A stretch of 64,000 nt of DNA from Aedoeadaptatus coxii (GTDB taxonomy: Bacteria > Bacillota > Clostridia > Tissierellales > Peptoniphilaceae). Positions 15,484 to 24,345 of this stretch are shown here, one piece after another. Below the pieces are notes generated by a model. The model worked only from the letters and a program-made list of their open reading frames with translations. It was not told where the DNA came from and made no database searches. A program made the position numbers and the translations under genes. How positions within the stretch are numbered: position 1 is the first letter of the stretch; each line of letters starts with the position of its first letter. The stretch is taken from assembly GCF_903819215.1 (NCBI RefSeq), contig NZ_CAIJCT010000010.1; one strand, written 5' to 3'.

Positions 15484-16074
15484 ATGAAAAAATCATCTGG
15501 AATTAAAGCAAAAGATTTGATCACCACAGGTATTTTTACTGCCATTATGTTTGCTCTTTGCATGGCAGTAGCAATGCTGGGTTATATACCAATATTTATT
15601 CCGCTTTTAAGCATCATCGTGCCGCTTATTGACGGTATTCCGTATGTGTTGTTTGTGAGCAAAACGAAAAAGTTTGGGCTTATAACCATTATGGGATTTT
15701 TGCTTGGACTACTAATCGGGGTCATGGGAATGGGCGTATATGCACCCTTCACCGGACTTATCGCAGGCCTTTTAGCGGATTTGTTATTAAAATCCTCGGA
15801 TTATTCCAGTGCAAAAAAAGTAATTCTCAGCAAAGGTATTTTTTCAATATGGCTGATCGGCAACTATATTCCTATTGTTATTAGCCGTGATGCTTATTAT
15901 CAAAATTTAGCACAAGGCGGCTACGGAAAGGCCTATGCGGATGCACTTATGAAGCTTATTCCGGACTGGAGTTTGATCCCATTACTTGTAGGCATGTTTA
16001 TCGCGGGCATCCTTGGTGCTTTGATTGGACGTTCCCTTCTAAAAAAACAGTTCGAACGCGCCGGGATTGTCTAA
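15484..16074 (+). CDS. ECF transporter S component (MptD/Trep_Strep family)
   Basis: A 196-residue membrane protein with about five or six helices (IFTAIMFALCMAVAMLGYIP, then glycine-rich segments). Length and pattern fit the Trep_Strep/MptD S-component family. S components bind the small-molecule substrate (vitamins, metals and similar) and dock on an EcfT/EcfA engine, encoded directly downstream here. The ATG at 15484 has GGAGG 8 bases upstream; the ORF could extend five codons earlier through the ribosome binding site itself. The substrate is unknown. Confidence 0.85.
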   Translation: MKKSSGIKAKDLITTGIFTAIMFALCMAVAMLGYIPIFIPLLSIIVPLIDGIPYVLFVSKTKKFGLITIMGFLLGLLIGVMGMGVYAPFTGLIAGLLADLLLKSSDYSSAKKVILSKGIFSIWLIGNYIPIVISRDAYYQNLAQGGYGKAYADALMKLIPDWSLIPLLVGMFIAGILGALIGRSLLKKQFERAGIV

Positions 16075-16080
16075 TCTATC

Positions 16081-16809
16081 ATGCAGCCTATTCAAACGCG
16101 ATCAAAAAAAGAATTTCTTGATCCTCGAACAAAAATACTTCTTGTCTTCACCATCGCTGCTGTCGTTGTGGGAGGAGGACATGGATATTGGCTGGCTCCG
16201 ATTCGAATACTCCTTATATCCGTTCCCTTTATGCTGTTTCTTATTGAAAGCAAGTGGAAATATGCCGCCATATATGCCATTTTATTCATAGCGGCCTATG
16301 TAGGGCAGATATATCTTTTGCCGCTCGTTACCGGATTTTTAGGTTTTCTGTTGGTGGCTTTTTGCGGTATTTTTGTTCGCATGATGCCGGGGCTTGCCAT
16401 GGGTACCTATTTGCTCAGCTCAACGAAAATCAGCGAGTTTATGGCAGCAATGGAACGCATGCGTGTTCCTGCCCAGATTACGATTCCACTTTCCGTTGTT
16501 TTTCGCTTTTTTCCTACCATCTTGGAAGAGTATCACGCCATAGCCGATGCAATGAAAATGAGAGGCATCTCTTTAGATGGTTCAAAACCGTGGAAAACTG
16601 TGGAATATCGTCTGGTTCCGCTGATGGTGTCCTGCGTAAAAATCGGTGACGAACTTTCCGCATCTGCTTTAACACGTGGCTTAGGCGCGCCGATTAGGCG
16701 CACCAATGTCTGTAAAATTGGATTCCATTTGCAGGATATACTCTTTCTGATGCTTTGCCTGGTTAGCTTGTGTGTACTTATCTTTTATAAGATCGGAGGT
16801 TCGTCATGA
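16081..16809 (+). CDS. ECF transporter T component (EcfT/CbiQ-like)
   Basis: A 242-residue membrane protein with N-terminal helices and the C-terminal coupling helices that contact the ATPases. The two EcfT coupling motifs are visible as KMRGIS (about 159-164) and TRGLGAP (about 199-205). It links the S component to the double ATPase. There is no clear Shine-Dalgarno sequence; it starts 6 bases after the S gene and ends overlapping the ATPase start by 4 bases, so translation is probably coupled. Confidence 0.88.
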   Translation: MQPIQTRSKKEFLDPRTKILLVFTIAAVVVGGGHGYWLAPIRILLISVPFMLFLIESKWKYAAIYAILFIAAYVGQIYLLPLVTGFLGFLLVAFCGIFVRMMPGLAMGTYLLSSTKISEFMAAMERMRVPAQITIPLSVVFRFFPTILEEYHAIADAMKMRGISLDGSKPWKTVEYRLVPLMVSCVKIGDELSASALTRGLGAPIRRTNVCKIGFHLQDILFLMLCLVSLCVLIFYKIGGSS

Positions 16810-18281
16810 TAGAAATAAGAAATTTTTCTTTTTCCTATACATCCTCTGACCAAAGTACAGTTAAAAATATCAATCTGAGAATCCCTGACGGTCAATGCGT
16901 TCTTTTAACGGGAATGTCCGGATGTGGTAAGACGACCATAATACGAGCTTTAAATGGACTTATTCCTCATTACTATGAAGGGAAAAGTTTGGGAAGTGTA
17001 TCTGTTTTTGGTAAAAGTCCACAAACGCTTGCTCTGTATGAACTCGCGCCGATTGTTGGCTGCGTATTTCAAAATCCCCGCAGCCAGTTTTTTAATGTAG
17101 ATACGGATAGTGAACTGGTTTTTGCCTGTGAAAATTTAGGTATGTCAAAAGAAGATATTCGATTGCGCTTTAACAAAATCGTATCCTCTTTGCATATTGA
17201 GAGATTGATGGGAAAGAGTTTGTTTCATCTTTCTTCCGGAGAAAAACAAAAAATTGCTTGTGCCTCTGTGGCTGTGCTTTCTCCCAATCTTGTTCTTATG
17301 GATGAGCCAAGTGCTAATCTTGATTTTTCCGCTATCGCAAATTTGCAAGGGATGATACAATTTTGGAAAGATGAGGGAAAAACAATCGTTATTGCCGAGC
17401 ATCGCATCCATTATTTAAAAAATTTAGTGGATCGTGTGGTATTGCTTGATGCCGGCGAGATGATCGGAGATTATCAAGGCGTTAACTTTTTCGAGTTACC
17501 GAGTTCGTTTTATGAAACGCATGGGATACGTATTCCGGACATAAAACAGCTTTCATTTGGAGCTTCCGATCCATTATCGCCGACGAAAGATTTTTTAGAG
17601 CTTTACGATGTGAATTTTTCCTACCACAATACGCAAAGCGTATTGAATATTCCGAAGTTTCAACTTCCTCTGGGAAGGGCAACAGCTCTCATAGGTTCAA
17701 ACGGTGCCGGCAAGTCCACTTTTGCCAAACTTCTTTGCGGACTGGTAAAAAAAGATAAAAGCAAACTGATCTATAAAAACAAGATTTTTCCACCTAAAAA
17801 AAGACGTGATCTGACCTATCTTGTGCAACAGGAAGTGAATCATCAGTTGTTTACAGAAACGGTTATGGAAGAGCTTTTGATTTCTCAGGAAGAAGAAAAT
17901 CACTCTGCAGCCGAGGCAATACTCCAAGAACTCCATCTGGATGACTTTAAAGATGAACATCCCATGTCTCTTTCAGGAGGGCAAAAGCAGCGTGTTGCAG
18001 TAGCCACCGCTCTGATGAGCAATCGAGATGTTTTAATCTTTGATGAGCCGACCAGTGGTCTTGATTTGGAAAACATGCAGCGTTTTGCAGAAATTATAAA
18101 GAGAATAATTCTTTTAGGAAAAACATGCTTAATTATTACGCATGATCCGGAGTTTATCGCTCTTGCCTGTCAGCATATTGTTGAAATGAAAGATGGGCAG
18201 ATTAAGGAGCAATATGATTTGAACCAGATGACAGTACAGAAATTGCAGAATTTTTTTAGAGAGGAGGATTCATCACAATGA
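16806..18281 (+). CDS. ECF transporter ATPase, two fused ABC domains
   Basis: A 491-residue cytosolic protein with two complete ABC domains in one chain. Domain 1 has GMSGCGKTT (about 36-44), LSSGEKQK and LVLMDEPSANLD. Domain 2 has GSNGAGKST (about 299-307), LSGGQKQR and LIFDEPTSGLD. It is therefore a single-chain equivalent of EcfA-EcfA'. Domain 1 has a slightly altered signature (LSSGE), a common asymmetry. GGAGG precedes the ATG; the stop overlaps the AraC start by 4 bases. Confidence 0.92.
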   Translation: MIEIRNFSFSYTSSDQSTVKNINLRIPDGQCVLLTGMSGCGKTTIIRALNGLIPHYYEGKSLGSVSVFGKSPQTLALYELAPIVGCVFQNPRSQFFNVDTDSELVFACENLGMSKEDIRLRFNKIVSSLHIERLMGKSLFHLSSGEKQKIACASVAVLSPNLVLMDEPSANLDFSAIANLQGMIQFWKDEGKTIVIAEHRIHYLKNLVDRVVLLDAGEMIGDYQGVNFFELPSSFYETHGIRIPDIKQLSFGASDPLSPTKDFLELYDVNFSYHNTQSVLNIPKFQLPLGRATALIGSNGAGKSTFAKLLCGLVKKDKSKLIYKNKIFPPKKRRDLTYLVQQEVNHQLFTETVMEELLISQEEENHSAAEAILQELHLDDFKDEHPMSLSGGQKQRVAVATALMSNRDVLIFDEPTSGLDLENMQRFAEIIKRIILLGKTCLIITHDPEFIALACQHIVEMKDGQIKEQYDLNQMTVQKLQNFFREEDSSQ

Positions 18282-19234
18282 ACGCCTTAGGCAATATGGG
18301 AGATAATATCAAAATGCAGAAACGAGAAGATGGCAGTTCTATCTTTTTTTTGCATGATGAAACCGGCTCGGGGACGATGACTTGCTACTCCCTTTTCGAA
18401 GGCGTCTTTGTACTTTTTAATGACTTTCATCTCAAAACTTGTTACTCAGCTTTCAAGCCACATCAATCGATGTTCACCATTGATTACTGCAAAGAAGGAA
18501 GAATAGAAAATAGCATTCATCCGGAAAAGTACACTTATATCAGCGCCGGTGATTTGCAGATGGAAGTACGCACCCAGCATTACGGAGAGTTTTACTTTCC
18601 ACTCAAACACTATCACGGAATCACAATCAGTATTCTATTTCCGCAGGGTTCTGAAACGATTAGGACATTATTAAACGGATTTCCGGTTGATGTGGAAAGT
18701 TTGAAAAACAAATTCTGTAGAACATCAAAAGGCTATGAAACCTTTATTATGCGTTCCAATCCACAAACGAACCATATCTTAGCCGAAATTTATCAAATTC
18801 CTGAAAAAGATAGAGTTTCTTATCTGAAAATTAAGGTATTAGAACTTCTTCTTTATTTGGATGGAATGGATACTTCTTTGGCAAAACAACAAAACGACTT
18901 TTTAAATTTCGCCCAAGTAACTAAGATCAAATCTTTGGAAAAAAGGTTGACTTCACATCTTGATCGATTTTATACGTTAACCGAATGCTCGAGTTTCATT
19001 GATATGCCACTCACATCTATGAAAAAAGCGTTCAAAATTATTTATGGAAAATCGATTTATGCCTATATGAAAGAGTATCGCGTTAATGCAGCGGCTTTGC
19101 TCTTACAAGATTCATCGAAGAGCATACTTGAAATTGCGAATGATTTAGGCTACCAAAACCCATCCAAGTTTTCAGCTGCCTTCAAGTCCCTTCGTGGATT
19201 AACGCCACGAGACTATAGAAAAACTCTTGTCTGA
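18278..19234 (+). CDS. AraC-family transcriptional regulator
   Basis: A 318-residue protein with an N-terminal ligand-sensing region (about 1-200) and a C-terminal AraC double helix-turn-helix (about 215-315). The second helix-turn-helix carries SILEIANDLGYQNPSKFSAAFKSLRGLTPRDYRK, the family signature. The position between the ECF genes and the half-ABC pair, with a 4-base overlap to the ATPase gene, suggests it controls this cargo. The YbtA/AraC-type regulators of siderophore loci sit in similar company; that the ligand is a siderophore is inference. Confidence 0.9.
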   Translation: MNALGNMGDNIKMQKREDGSSIFFLHDETGSGTMTCYSLFEGVFVLFNDFHLKTCYSAFKPHQSMFTIDYCKEGRIENSIHPEKYTYISAGDLQMEVRTQHYGEFYFPLKHYHGITISILFPQGSETIRTLLNGFPVDVESLKNKFCRTSKGYETFIMRSNPQTNHILAEIYQIPEKDRVSYLKIKVLELLLYLDGMDTSLAKQQNDFLNFAQVTKIKSLEKRLTSHLDRFYTLTECSSFIDMPLTSMKKAFKIIYGKSIYAYMKEYRVNAAALLLQDSSKSILEIANDLGYQNPSKFSAAFKSLRGLTPRDYRKTLV

Positions 19235-19351
19235 ATGGGGCTGTTTTCCCATTAGAGGGTGGAACGAACCACACCTTGTTTCATAAACTGTTGTAGAGAA
19301 TACGTTGAATTCTCTTCGACCAAAACAGTTTTGAAATGAGGTGTTTTTATT
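19234..19351 (+). promoter_or_regulatory. Intergenic region with long inverted repeat before the half-ABC pair
   Basis: A small hairpin AATGGG/CCCATT lies at 19234-19253. A much longer one spans 19279-19336: outer arms TTTCATAAACTGTT and AACAGTTTTGAAA (one bulge), inner arms GAGAAT/ATTCTC. It ends just before the GAGGTG ribosome binding site of the next gene. No T-run follows, so it is more likely an operator or a translation-control structure than a terminator. Confidence 0.5.
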
Positions 19352-21139
19352 TTGAAAAGCAAAAAAAGAATATTGCCGATTATTCTGTCTTTTGCAGACA
19401 GTGCGAAACCACAGTTTATACTATCTATTCTATTTGCCGTGCTAAGCGTTTTCTGTGGTTTTTTACCTTATTTTGGGATCTATCAAGTCCTTCTTGTGTT
19501 TTTCTCAAAAGTACAAGATAGCAGTCAAATTTCTGTGCATTCACTTGTCCCTTGGTTCCTTTTGTGCGTCGCAGGATATGGCCTTAAAGTCTTGTTTCAC
19601 ACAATCTCAACGAATCGGTCTCATCATGCCGCCTACCATATTCTTAAAAATATACGAAGTCGACTGACCGATAAATTAATGCGATTGCCGCTTGGAACTG
19701 TAACAGGAAAAACCGCCGGTGAACTCAAGAGCATTATTGTTGACCGTGTAGAAACGATTGAATTACCTTTGGCACACTTGATACCGGAAGGCTTATCGAA
19801 TCTGATTTTTCCTGTTATCGTATTTATTTTCATGCTGGTATGGAATTGGAAAGTCGCATTGGCATCTGTTGCCTGCATTCCTTTTGGCGTGCTCGCCTAT
19901 GCGATCGTCATGAAGACATTTAACAGCAAATATGACAGCTATATGAAAGCTTCTAAAAAAGTGGACAGTGTGATTGTGGAATATGTGGAAGGCATTGAGG
20001 TTGTCAAGGCTTTTAATCAATCCAGTAAATCCTATAAAAAATATACGAATGCGATCACGTCCTTTAAAGATTTTACTTTAGATTGGTTTCGCTCCACTTG
20101 GCCGCTGATGAATTTTGCAGCGGCGATACTGCCGAGCACACTGTTAGGCATTCTTCCGGCAGGTATCTTGCTTTATGCTACAGGAAATCTAACACCTGCT
20201 GAGCTAACGCTTACCATCATCCTTTCCTTAAGTCTGGTAGGCCCCGTTTCATACTTTACGACAGCTGTCAACAGCTATAAATCCATTGAATACGCTCTGC
20301 TGGATGTTCAGAAAATCTTAGACTTGCAAGAGCTTCCGGAAGAAAAAGAATCGAAAGATCTGTCCGGTTATAACATTTCATATAAGGATGTCACATTTTC
20401 TTATGAAGAGGCTCAAGCACCTATCGTTAAAGATTTTTCTTTAGAAATACCCGAAGAATCTTTCGTAGCTTTGGTAGGTCCTTCCGGCGGAGGAAAATCT
20501 ACCTTATCTCGATTGCTTTTGCGTTTTTGGGATGTGAATCAGGGATGTATTTGTATCGGAGGAAAGGATATACGCTCTTTGCCACCTGAACAGCTCTCAG
20601 GTCTCATCAGCTATGTTTCTCAGGATAATTTTCTTTTCAATATGTCCCTTTTTGAAAATATCCGCTTAGGCAATCCGGACGCAACAAAAGAAGAGGTGTT
20701 TCAGGCTGCTCATATGGCACAATGTGAAGAGTTTATTTCACGTTTAGAACAAGGTTGGGACACGCCGGCTGGAGAAGCGGGGGATAAACTGTCGGGCGGT
20801 GAAAAACAGCGTATAGCGATTGCCAGGGCAATACTAAAAGATGCCCCTATCGTTGTTTTGGATGAAGCAACCGCATTTACTGATCCGGAAAATGAACTTC
20901 AACTCCAAAAATCGATTAATGAACTAACGCGTGGCAAGACGCTGTTAGTGATTGCCCATAGGCTTTCTACCATAAAAAATGCCGACAAAATCGTTGTTTT
21001 GCAGGAAGGCACAAAAGTGGCGGAAGGAACGCAGAATGAACTTCTGAAGGCTTGCTCCCTTTACCGCTCCATGTGGGAAGCGCATGTTGGGGCCAAAGCA
21101 TGGGCGGCATCCAATCAAGAGAAAGGAGCGGATAAATAA
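19352..21139 (+). CDS. Half-ABC transporter, YbtP/IrtA-like (TMD-NBD)
   Basis: A 595-residue protein. A six-helix exporter-type membrane domain (about 1-310) is fused to an ABC ATPase (about 335-580) with VGPSGGGKST, LSGGEKQRIAIARA and VVLDEATAFTDPENE. The D-loop region ATAFTDPENE, in place of the common ATSALD, is the form I associate with the YbtP/YbtQ and IrtA/IrtB siderophore importers, which have exporter fold but import. It starts at TTG with GAGGTG upstream. It should pair with the next gene as a heterodimer. Export of a peptide or drug is the alternative. Confidence 0.88.
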   Translation: MKSKKRILPIILSFADSAKPQFILSILFAVLSVFCGFLPYFGIYQVLLVFFSKVQDSSQISVHSLVPWFLLCVAGYGLKVLFHTISTNRSHHAAYHILKNIRSRLTDKLMRLPLGTVTGKTAGELKSIIVDRVETIELPLAHLIPEGLSNLIFPVIVFIFMLVWNWKVALASVACIPFGVLAYAIVMKTFNSKYDSYMKASKKVDSVIVEYVEGIEVVKAFNQSSKSYKKYTNAITSFKDFTLDWFRSTWPLMNFAAAILPSTLLGILPAGILLYATGNLTPAELTLTIILSLSLVGPVSYFTTAVNSYKSIEYALLDVQKILDLQELPEEKESKDLSGYNISYKDVTFSYEEAQAPIVKDFSLEIPEESFVALVGPSGGGKSTLSRLLLRFWDVNQGCICIGGKDIRSLPPEQLSGLISYVSQDNFLFNMSLFENIRLGNPDATKEEVFQAAHMAQCEEFISRLEQGWDTPAGEAGDKLSGGEKQRIAIARAILKDAPIVVLDEATAFTDPENELQLQKSINELTRGKTLLVIAHRLSTIKNADKIVVLQEGTKVAEGTQNELLKACSLYRSMWEAHVGAKAWAASNQEKGADK

Positions 21140-22888
21140 ATGTTTACCATGATCAAACGTATTGTTGATTGGACAGGTTCTTATAAAAAAAGATTTTACT
21201 GGGGCATCGTCTGGTCGTTATTAGAGAATTTCTTTATTGCTTTTCCCTTGATGGGAGCGGCTTATGTTCTGAACCTTATGCTGCAGGATACGGTAGGGCT
21301 TAGGAGTTTGCACACAAAGGAAGCTTTATGGGCGCTTTTGTTTATGGTTTTCTGTGTTTTAGGTCGTTTCTTCTTCTCCTTTCTGCGGGCTGTTTTTCAA
21401 GAAAGCATTGCTTATGAAAAAACAGCCGAGGAGCGCATCGAGATAGGCGATATATTAAAGCGAGTTTCCCTTGGCTTTTTTGATCGTCACAAGACCGGTG
21501 ACATTGCGGGAGCAGTTACAACCGACTTATCTGCTTTGGAATTGTATGCCATGAAGATGACGGATACGGTTATCGGAGCTTGTTTGCAGACTCTTGCCAT
21601 GATTCTATGCATCCTTTTTTTCTCATGGAAAGTGGCAGTTGTTGCTTTAGTGGGTGTATTATGCTCTGCATTTTTCCAGCGCCGACTGGTGAAAGATAGC
21701 CGGGCAAACACAGCGGTGCGCCAGAAAGCCAATGATAGCATGATTAACGCAACACTCCAATTTATCCGTGGAATAACGGTTATTAAATCGTATGGGAGAA
21801 CAGGAAGCGCCGTTGCGGAACTACAAAAATCTTTTTCCGATCAACGTGACATCAACATCAAAATAGAAAATGCTTACATGTGGACGAACGGTCTTTATCA
21901 GTTAAGCCTAAAATTGACTTCCGTAGCAATTGCTTTTATGGTATGCCTTCAAACCATTCACGGTGAAATTTCTCTGCCTATCATGCTCATGATAGTGATC
22001 TTTTCATTTGTTATGTTTGCTCGTTTGGAAACGGTAACCGATGCTTCTCACACCTTGGAAATGATGCGAGCAGCACTGGACAAACTTCAAACAATTAAGA
22101 CGGCAAACTATATCGACGAAGATTCAAAAGACATTGTTTTAAACAATTTTGACATTTCTTATCAGAACGTATCTTTCGCTTACGATCACAAAAATGTTAT
22201 CGAGAATGTGAGCTTTTCTCTTCCCGAAAATTCAACTTTAGCCATCGTGGGACCCTCTGGTTCCGGTAAAACAACGCTCTGCAATTTGCTTGCCAGATTC
22301 TATGATGTCAATCATGGATCTATTTCTATCGATGGACATGATATCAGAGAAATGACCTGTGATACTCTGCTACAATATATTTCAATCGTTTTTCAGCATG
22401 TCTATCTGTTTCATGACACGATATTGAACAACATTCGTTTCGGCAGACCGGAAGCCAGCATCGAAGAGATTAAAGAAGCTGCCAAAAAGGCGGCTTGTCA
22501 TGAATTTATTGAGAATTTACCAAACGGCTATAACACGATGCTTGGCGAAGGCGGATCGACACTTTCAGGAGGAGAAAAACAACGCTTATCCATTGCTCGT
22601 GCCATACTAAAAGATGCACCTATCGTTATATTAGATGAAGCAACTGCCAGTGTTGATCCTGAAAACGAGCATTTAATTCAACAAGCCATATCCGCCTTGG
22701 TCAAAGGAAAAACATTGATCGTTATTGCCCACAGGCTAAACACAATACAGTTCGCTGACAATATTTTAGTTATAGACCAAGGAAAGCTGGTACAGCAGGG
22801 AACACATGAACAGTTAATAGAAGAAGAAGGAATATATAAAGATTTCCAGAAAATACTCAATAGGACAAGTAACTGGCAACTCAGTTGA
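21140..22888 (+). CDS. Half-ABC transporter, YbtQ/IrtB-like (TMD-NBD)
   Basis: A 582-residue protein with an exporter-type membrane domain (about 1-305) and an ABC ATPase (about 335-570): VGPSGSGKTT, LSGGEKQRLSIARA, VILDEATASVDPENE and the H-loop VIAHRLNTI. It begins on the base after the stop of the previous gene, with AAAGGAG upstream, so the two subunits should be made in equal amounts. A strong terminator follows. The last gene of the island cargo. Confidence 0.88.
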   Translation: MFTMIKRIVDWTGSYKKRFYWGIVWSLLENFFIAFPLMGAAYVLNLMLQDTVGLRSLHTKEALWALLFMVFCVLGRFFFSFLRAVFQESIAYEKTAEERIEIGDILKRVSLGFFDRHKTGDIAGAVTTDLSALELYAMKMTDTVIGACLQTLAMILCILFFSWKVAVVALVGVLCSAFFQRRLVKDSRANTAVRQKANDSMINATLQFIRGITVIKSYGRTGSAVAELQKSFSDQRDINIKIENAYMWTNGLYQLSLKLTSVAIAFMVCLQTIHGEISLPIMLMIVIFSFVMFARLETVTDASHTLEMMRAALDKLQTIKTANYIDEDSKDIVLNNFDISYQNVSFAYDHKNVIENVSFSLPENSTLAIVGPSGSGKTTLCNLLARFYDVNHGSISIDGHDIREMTCDTLLQYISIVFQHVYLFHDTILNNIRFGRPEASIEEIKEAAKKAACHEFIENLPNGYNTMLGEGGSTLSGGEKQRLSIARAILKDAPIVILDEATASVDPENEHLIQQAISALVKGKTLIVIAHRLNTIQFADNILVIDQGKLVQQGTHEQLIEEEGIYKDFQKILNRTSNWQLS

Positions 22889-22925
22889 ACCAATTTATTT
22901 TAATTTAGCAACTCCAATTATTATG

Positions 22926-22975
22926 AAAAGGGGACTGACTGCAAGCTCATGTTTGCAGTCAGTCCCTTTTGTTTT
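22926..22975 (+). terminator. Strong intrinsic terminator of the transporter cargo
   Basis: A stem of about 19 bp, AAAAGGGGACTGACTGCAA paired with its complement across the loop GCTCATG, followed by TTTTGTTTT. It closes the AraC/half-ABC unit. Confidence 0.92.
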
Positions 22976-22990
22976 AGGGTTAGCGTATTA

Positions 22991-23043
22991 GTTTTCGTAC
23001 CCCTTGCTCATTTTCGTACCCCTGAGTATGAGTTCCGTACCCT
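22991..23043. repeat. Three tandem CGTACCCC repeats at helical spacing
   Basis: GTTTTCGTACCCCTT (22991), ATTTTCGTACCCCTG (23010) and AGTTCCGTACCCT (23031) share the core YCGTACCC and are 19-21 bases apart. Multiple internal repeats like this occur at the ends of IS21-family elements and as protein-binding iterons. No transposase gene is next to them. Confidence 0.6.
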
Positions 23044-23165
23044 AAGCAAATGTATCAAATATGGTGTTTTGTTCTCGTATAGTGAGATCAACGCTTTTAG
23101 ATGTAAATAATCCATCTATTCAGGTGGATTACTAGTACTTCAAATTAGGAGTTGATGATTTATTT
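23044..23165. other. Noncoding gap with a short hairpin
   Basis: Between the repeats and the convergent membrane protein gene there is only an AT-rich stretch with an inverted repeat TAATCCA / TGGATTA at 23108-23131. It lacks a clear T-run. It may be a weak terminator for the minus-strand gene. Confidence 0.35.
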
Positions 23166-23807
23166 TTATCCAAAATATGGCATAACTGATTGAAACAAAA
23201 AAGCAATTACAATTGACAATCCTAAAACAACAGCAAATTCTTTTGGCTTTCTATATAAGATAATGATACCTAGTATCCATGTAATCACTTCCATAAGGCT
23301 ATACATATAAAAACCTTGTGATGGGCTAAGGCTAAAAGCTTGAGCTAATAATATCCCAATAATGATGCTCGAAATGAAAATGGCAATAGGTCCTTTTCCT
23401 GTTGCATACCAACATATGTATGCCATAAAAAATGATACAAATGACATTACTATCCATATCATCATATAAGTTCTTGGCAGGAATCCCAAAACAAAATTAC
23501 TAAACAAATAATAGCCTGATAACATACTTATAAAGAACGAAAATGTATTAATTGAAGCTCTTAAGGGTGATTTCGAATAAACAGAAATTATCGTACCTAA
23601 CAAAATCCATATTGCCAATCTACCAAAGTAATTACTAATATCAAGTTGTTGAAAAATCATTGGTAAGTAGTTACTAGTTGTGCCGTCAATCCACTTCTGA
23701 AACACACCAAGTGCAAAGCCAAATAATACAAATCCTGTAGTTGCCAATATCTGTTTTGACGTATCACTCCTTTGGGGCATTCTTATTTTTTCAAGGAATG
23801 CTTTCAT
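23166..23807 (-). CDS. Six-helix membrane protein (DUF6518-like)
   Basis: A 213-residue, very hydrophobic protein with six predicted membrane segments, a short basic N-terminus (KAFLEKIRMPQRSD) and a short periplasm-facing C-terminus. The pattern fits the DUF6518 family, of unknown function. AT-rich like the rest of the island and transcribed against the cargo. GGAGG precedes the ATG (minus strand). It could be passenger cargo of an earlier element. Confidence 0.72.
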   Translation of the reverse strand: MKAFLEKIRMPQRSDTSKQILATTGFVLFGFALGVFQKWIDGTTSNYLPMIFQQLDISNYFGRLAIWILLGTIISVYSKSPLRASINTFSFFISMLSGYYLFSNFVLGFLPRTYMMIWIVMSFVSFFMAYICWYATGKGPIAIFISSIIIGILLAQAFSLSPSQGFYMYSLMEVITWILGIIILYRKPKEFAVVLGLSIVIAFLFQSVMPYFG

Positions 23808-23860
23808 TCTCTATTCCTCCACAAATTCAAATTTATTCAATTACAAACTAACAGTTATTA

Positions 23861-24203
23861 TTACTTTCCTTCCCATCTTTTAATGCCGCTATCACCATGT
23901 TTTTGCAGTGACATTAATTGTGTTCTAGCAAGTTTTCTAAGTTTCATCATTCTTTCTTTTTGCTCCATACCTTTTCCAATAAGAATCGCATGATAGCTTT
24001 CCATATTGGCAAGTACAAGTAACTCATTCAGACTTGCATACTCTCTCATATTACCCTTTAACTCAGGATTTTCTTCACGCCACTGTTACGCTCTCTTGTT
24101 AAACAAGGCTACATTGAGCATATCTGCTTCACTTGTATACTTGTAAGACAACTGTTCGTTGGTAAGATCTTTTAAGAGAATTACTCCTTTATGCTGATGC
24201 ACT
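23861..24203 (-). pseudogene. KilA-N-domain-type phage protein, C-terminal remnant with a nonsense codon
   Basis: Reading the minus strand from about 24203, LTNEQLSYKYTSEADMLNVALFNKRA is followed by an in-frame TAA and then QWREENPELKGNMREYASLN, ELLVLANMESYHAILIGKG and a basic end. This is the C-terminal part of KilA-N domain proteins of prophages, normally continuous as '...K(T/R)A(K/E)xWRxxNPELKGN'. The KilA-N DNA-binding domain itself is gone. A 62-codon piece with its own ATG (23861-24049) is open but is not a sensible gene. Confidence 0.75.
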
Positions 24204-24345
24204 GGTTACAATGTTTATTTTTGTAATAACTGTTCTAAGCAGCACACCAACTATTTGTTTTTTGAGCTTTAAATTTTGGTAGAAGTCTTGAACTCCTTAT
24301 TTAACATAACTATTTGACTCTATTACTATTATGACACGAAACCCC
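24204..24345. other. Island right edge, no gene seen
   Basis: About 140 AT-rich bases with no open frame, repeat or RNA fold that I recognise. Base composition changes to the chromosomal type near the rplM promoter, so the island border probably lies here. Confidence 0.4.

Larger units (their letters stand above)
15090..24330. mobile_element. AT-rich genomic island carrying ECF and ABC transporters
   Basis: The segment between mprF and the rplM promoter is plainly richer in A/T than its flanks and uses different codons (more AAA, TTT, ATA). It is bounded by a large serine recombinase remnant on the left and a broken KilA-N-type gene on the right, with repeats and a strong terminator inside. 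The intact cargo is an ECF transporter set, an AraC regulator and two half-ABC transporters. No intact integrase or exact attachment repeats were found, so the borders are approximate and the element seems decayed and immobile. Confidence 0.65.

Noticed and set aside
23861..24049. A 62-residue functional protein
   Set aside because: It matches only the C-terminal end of a larger phage protein whose frame continues upstream past a stop.
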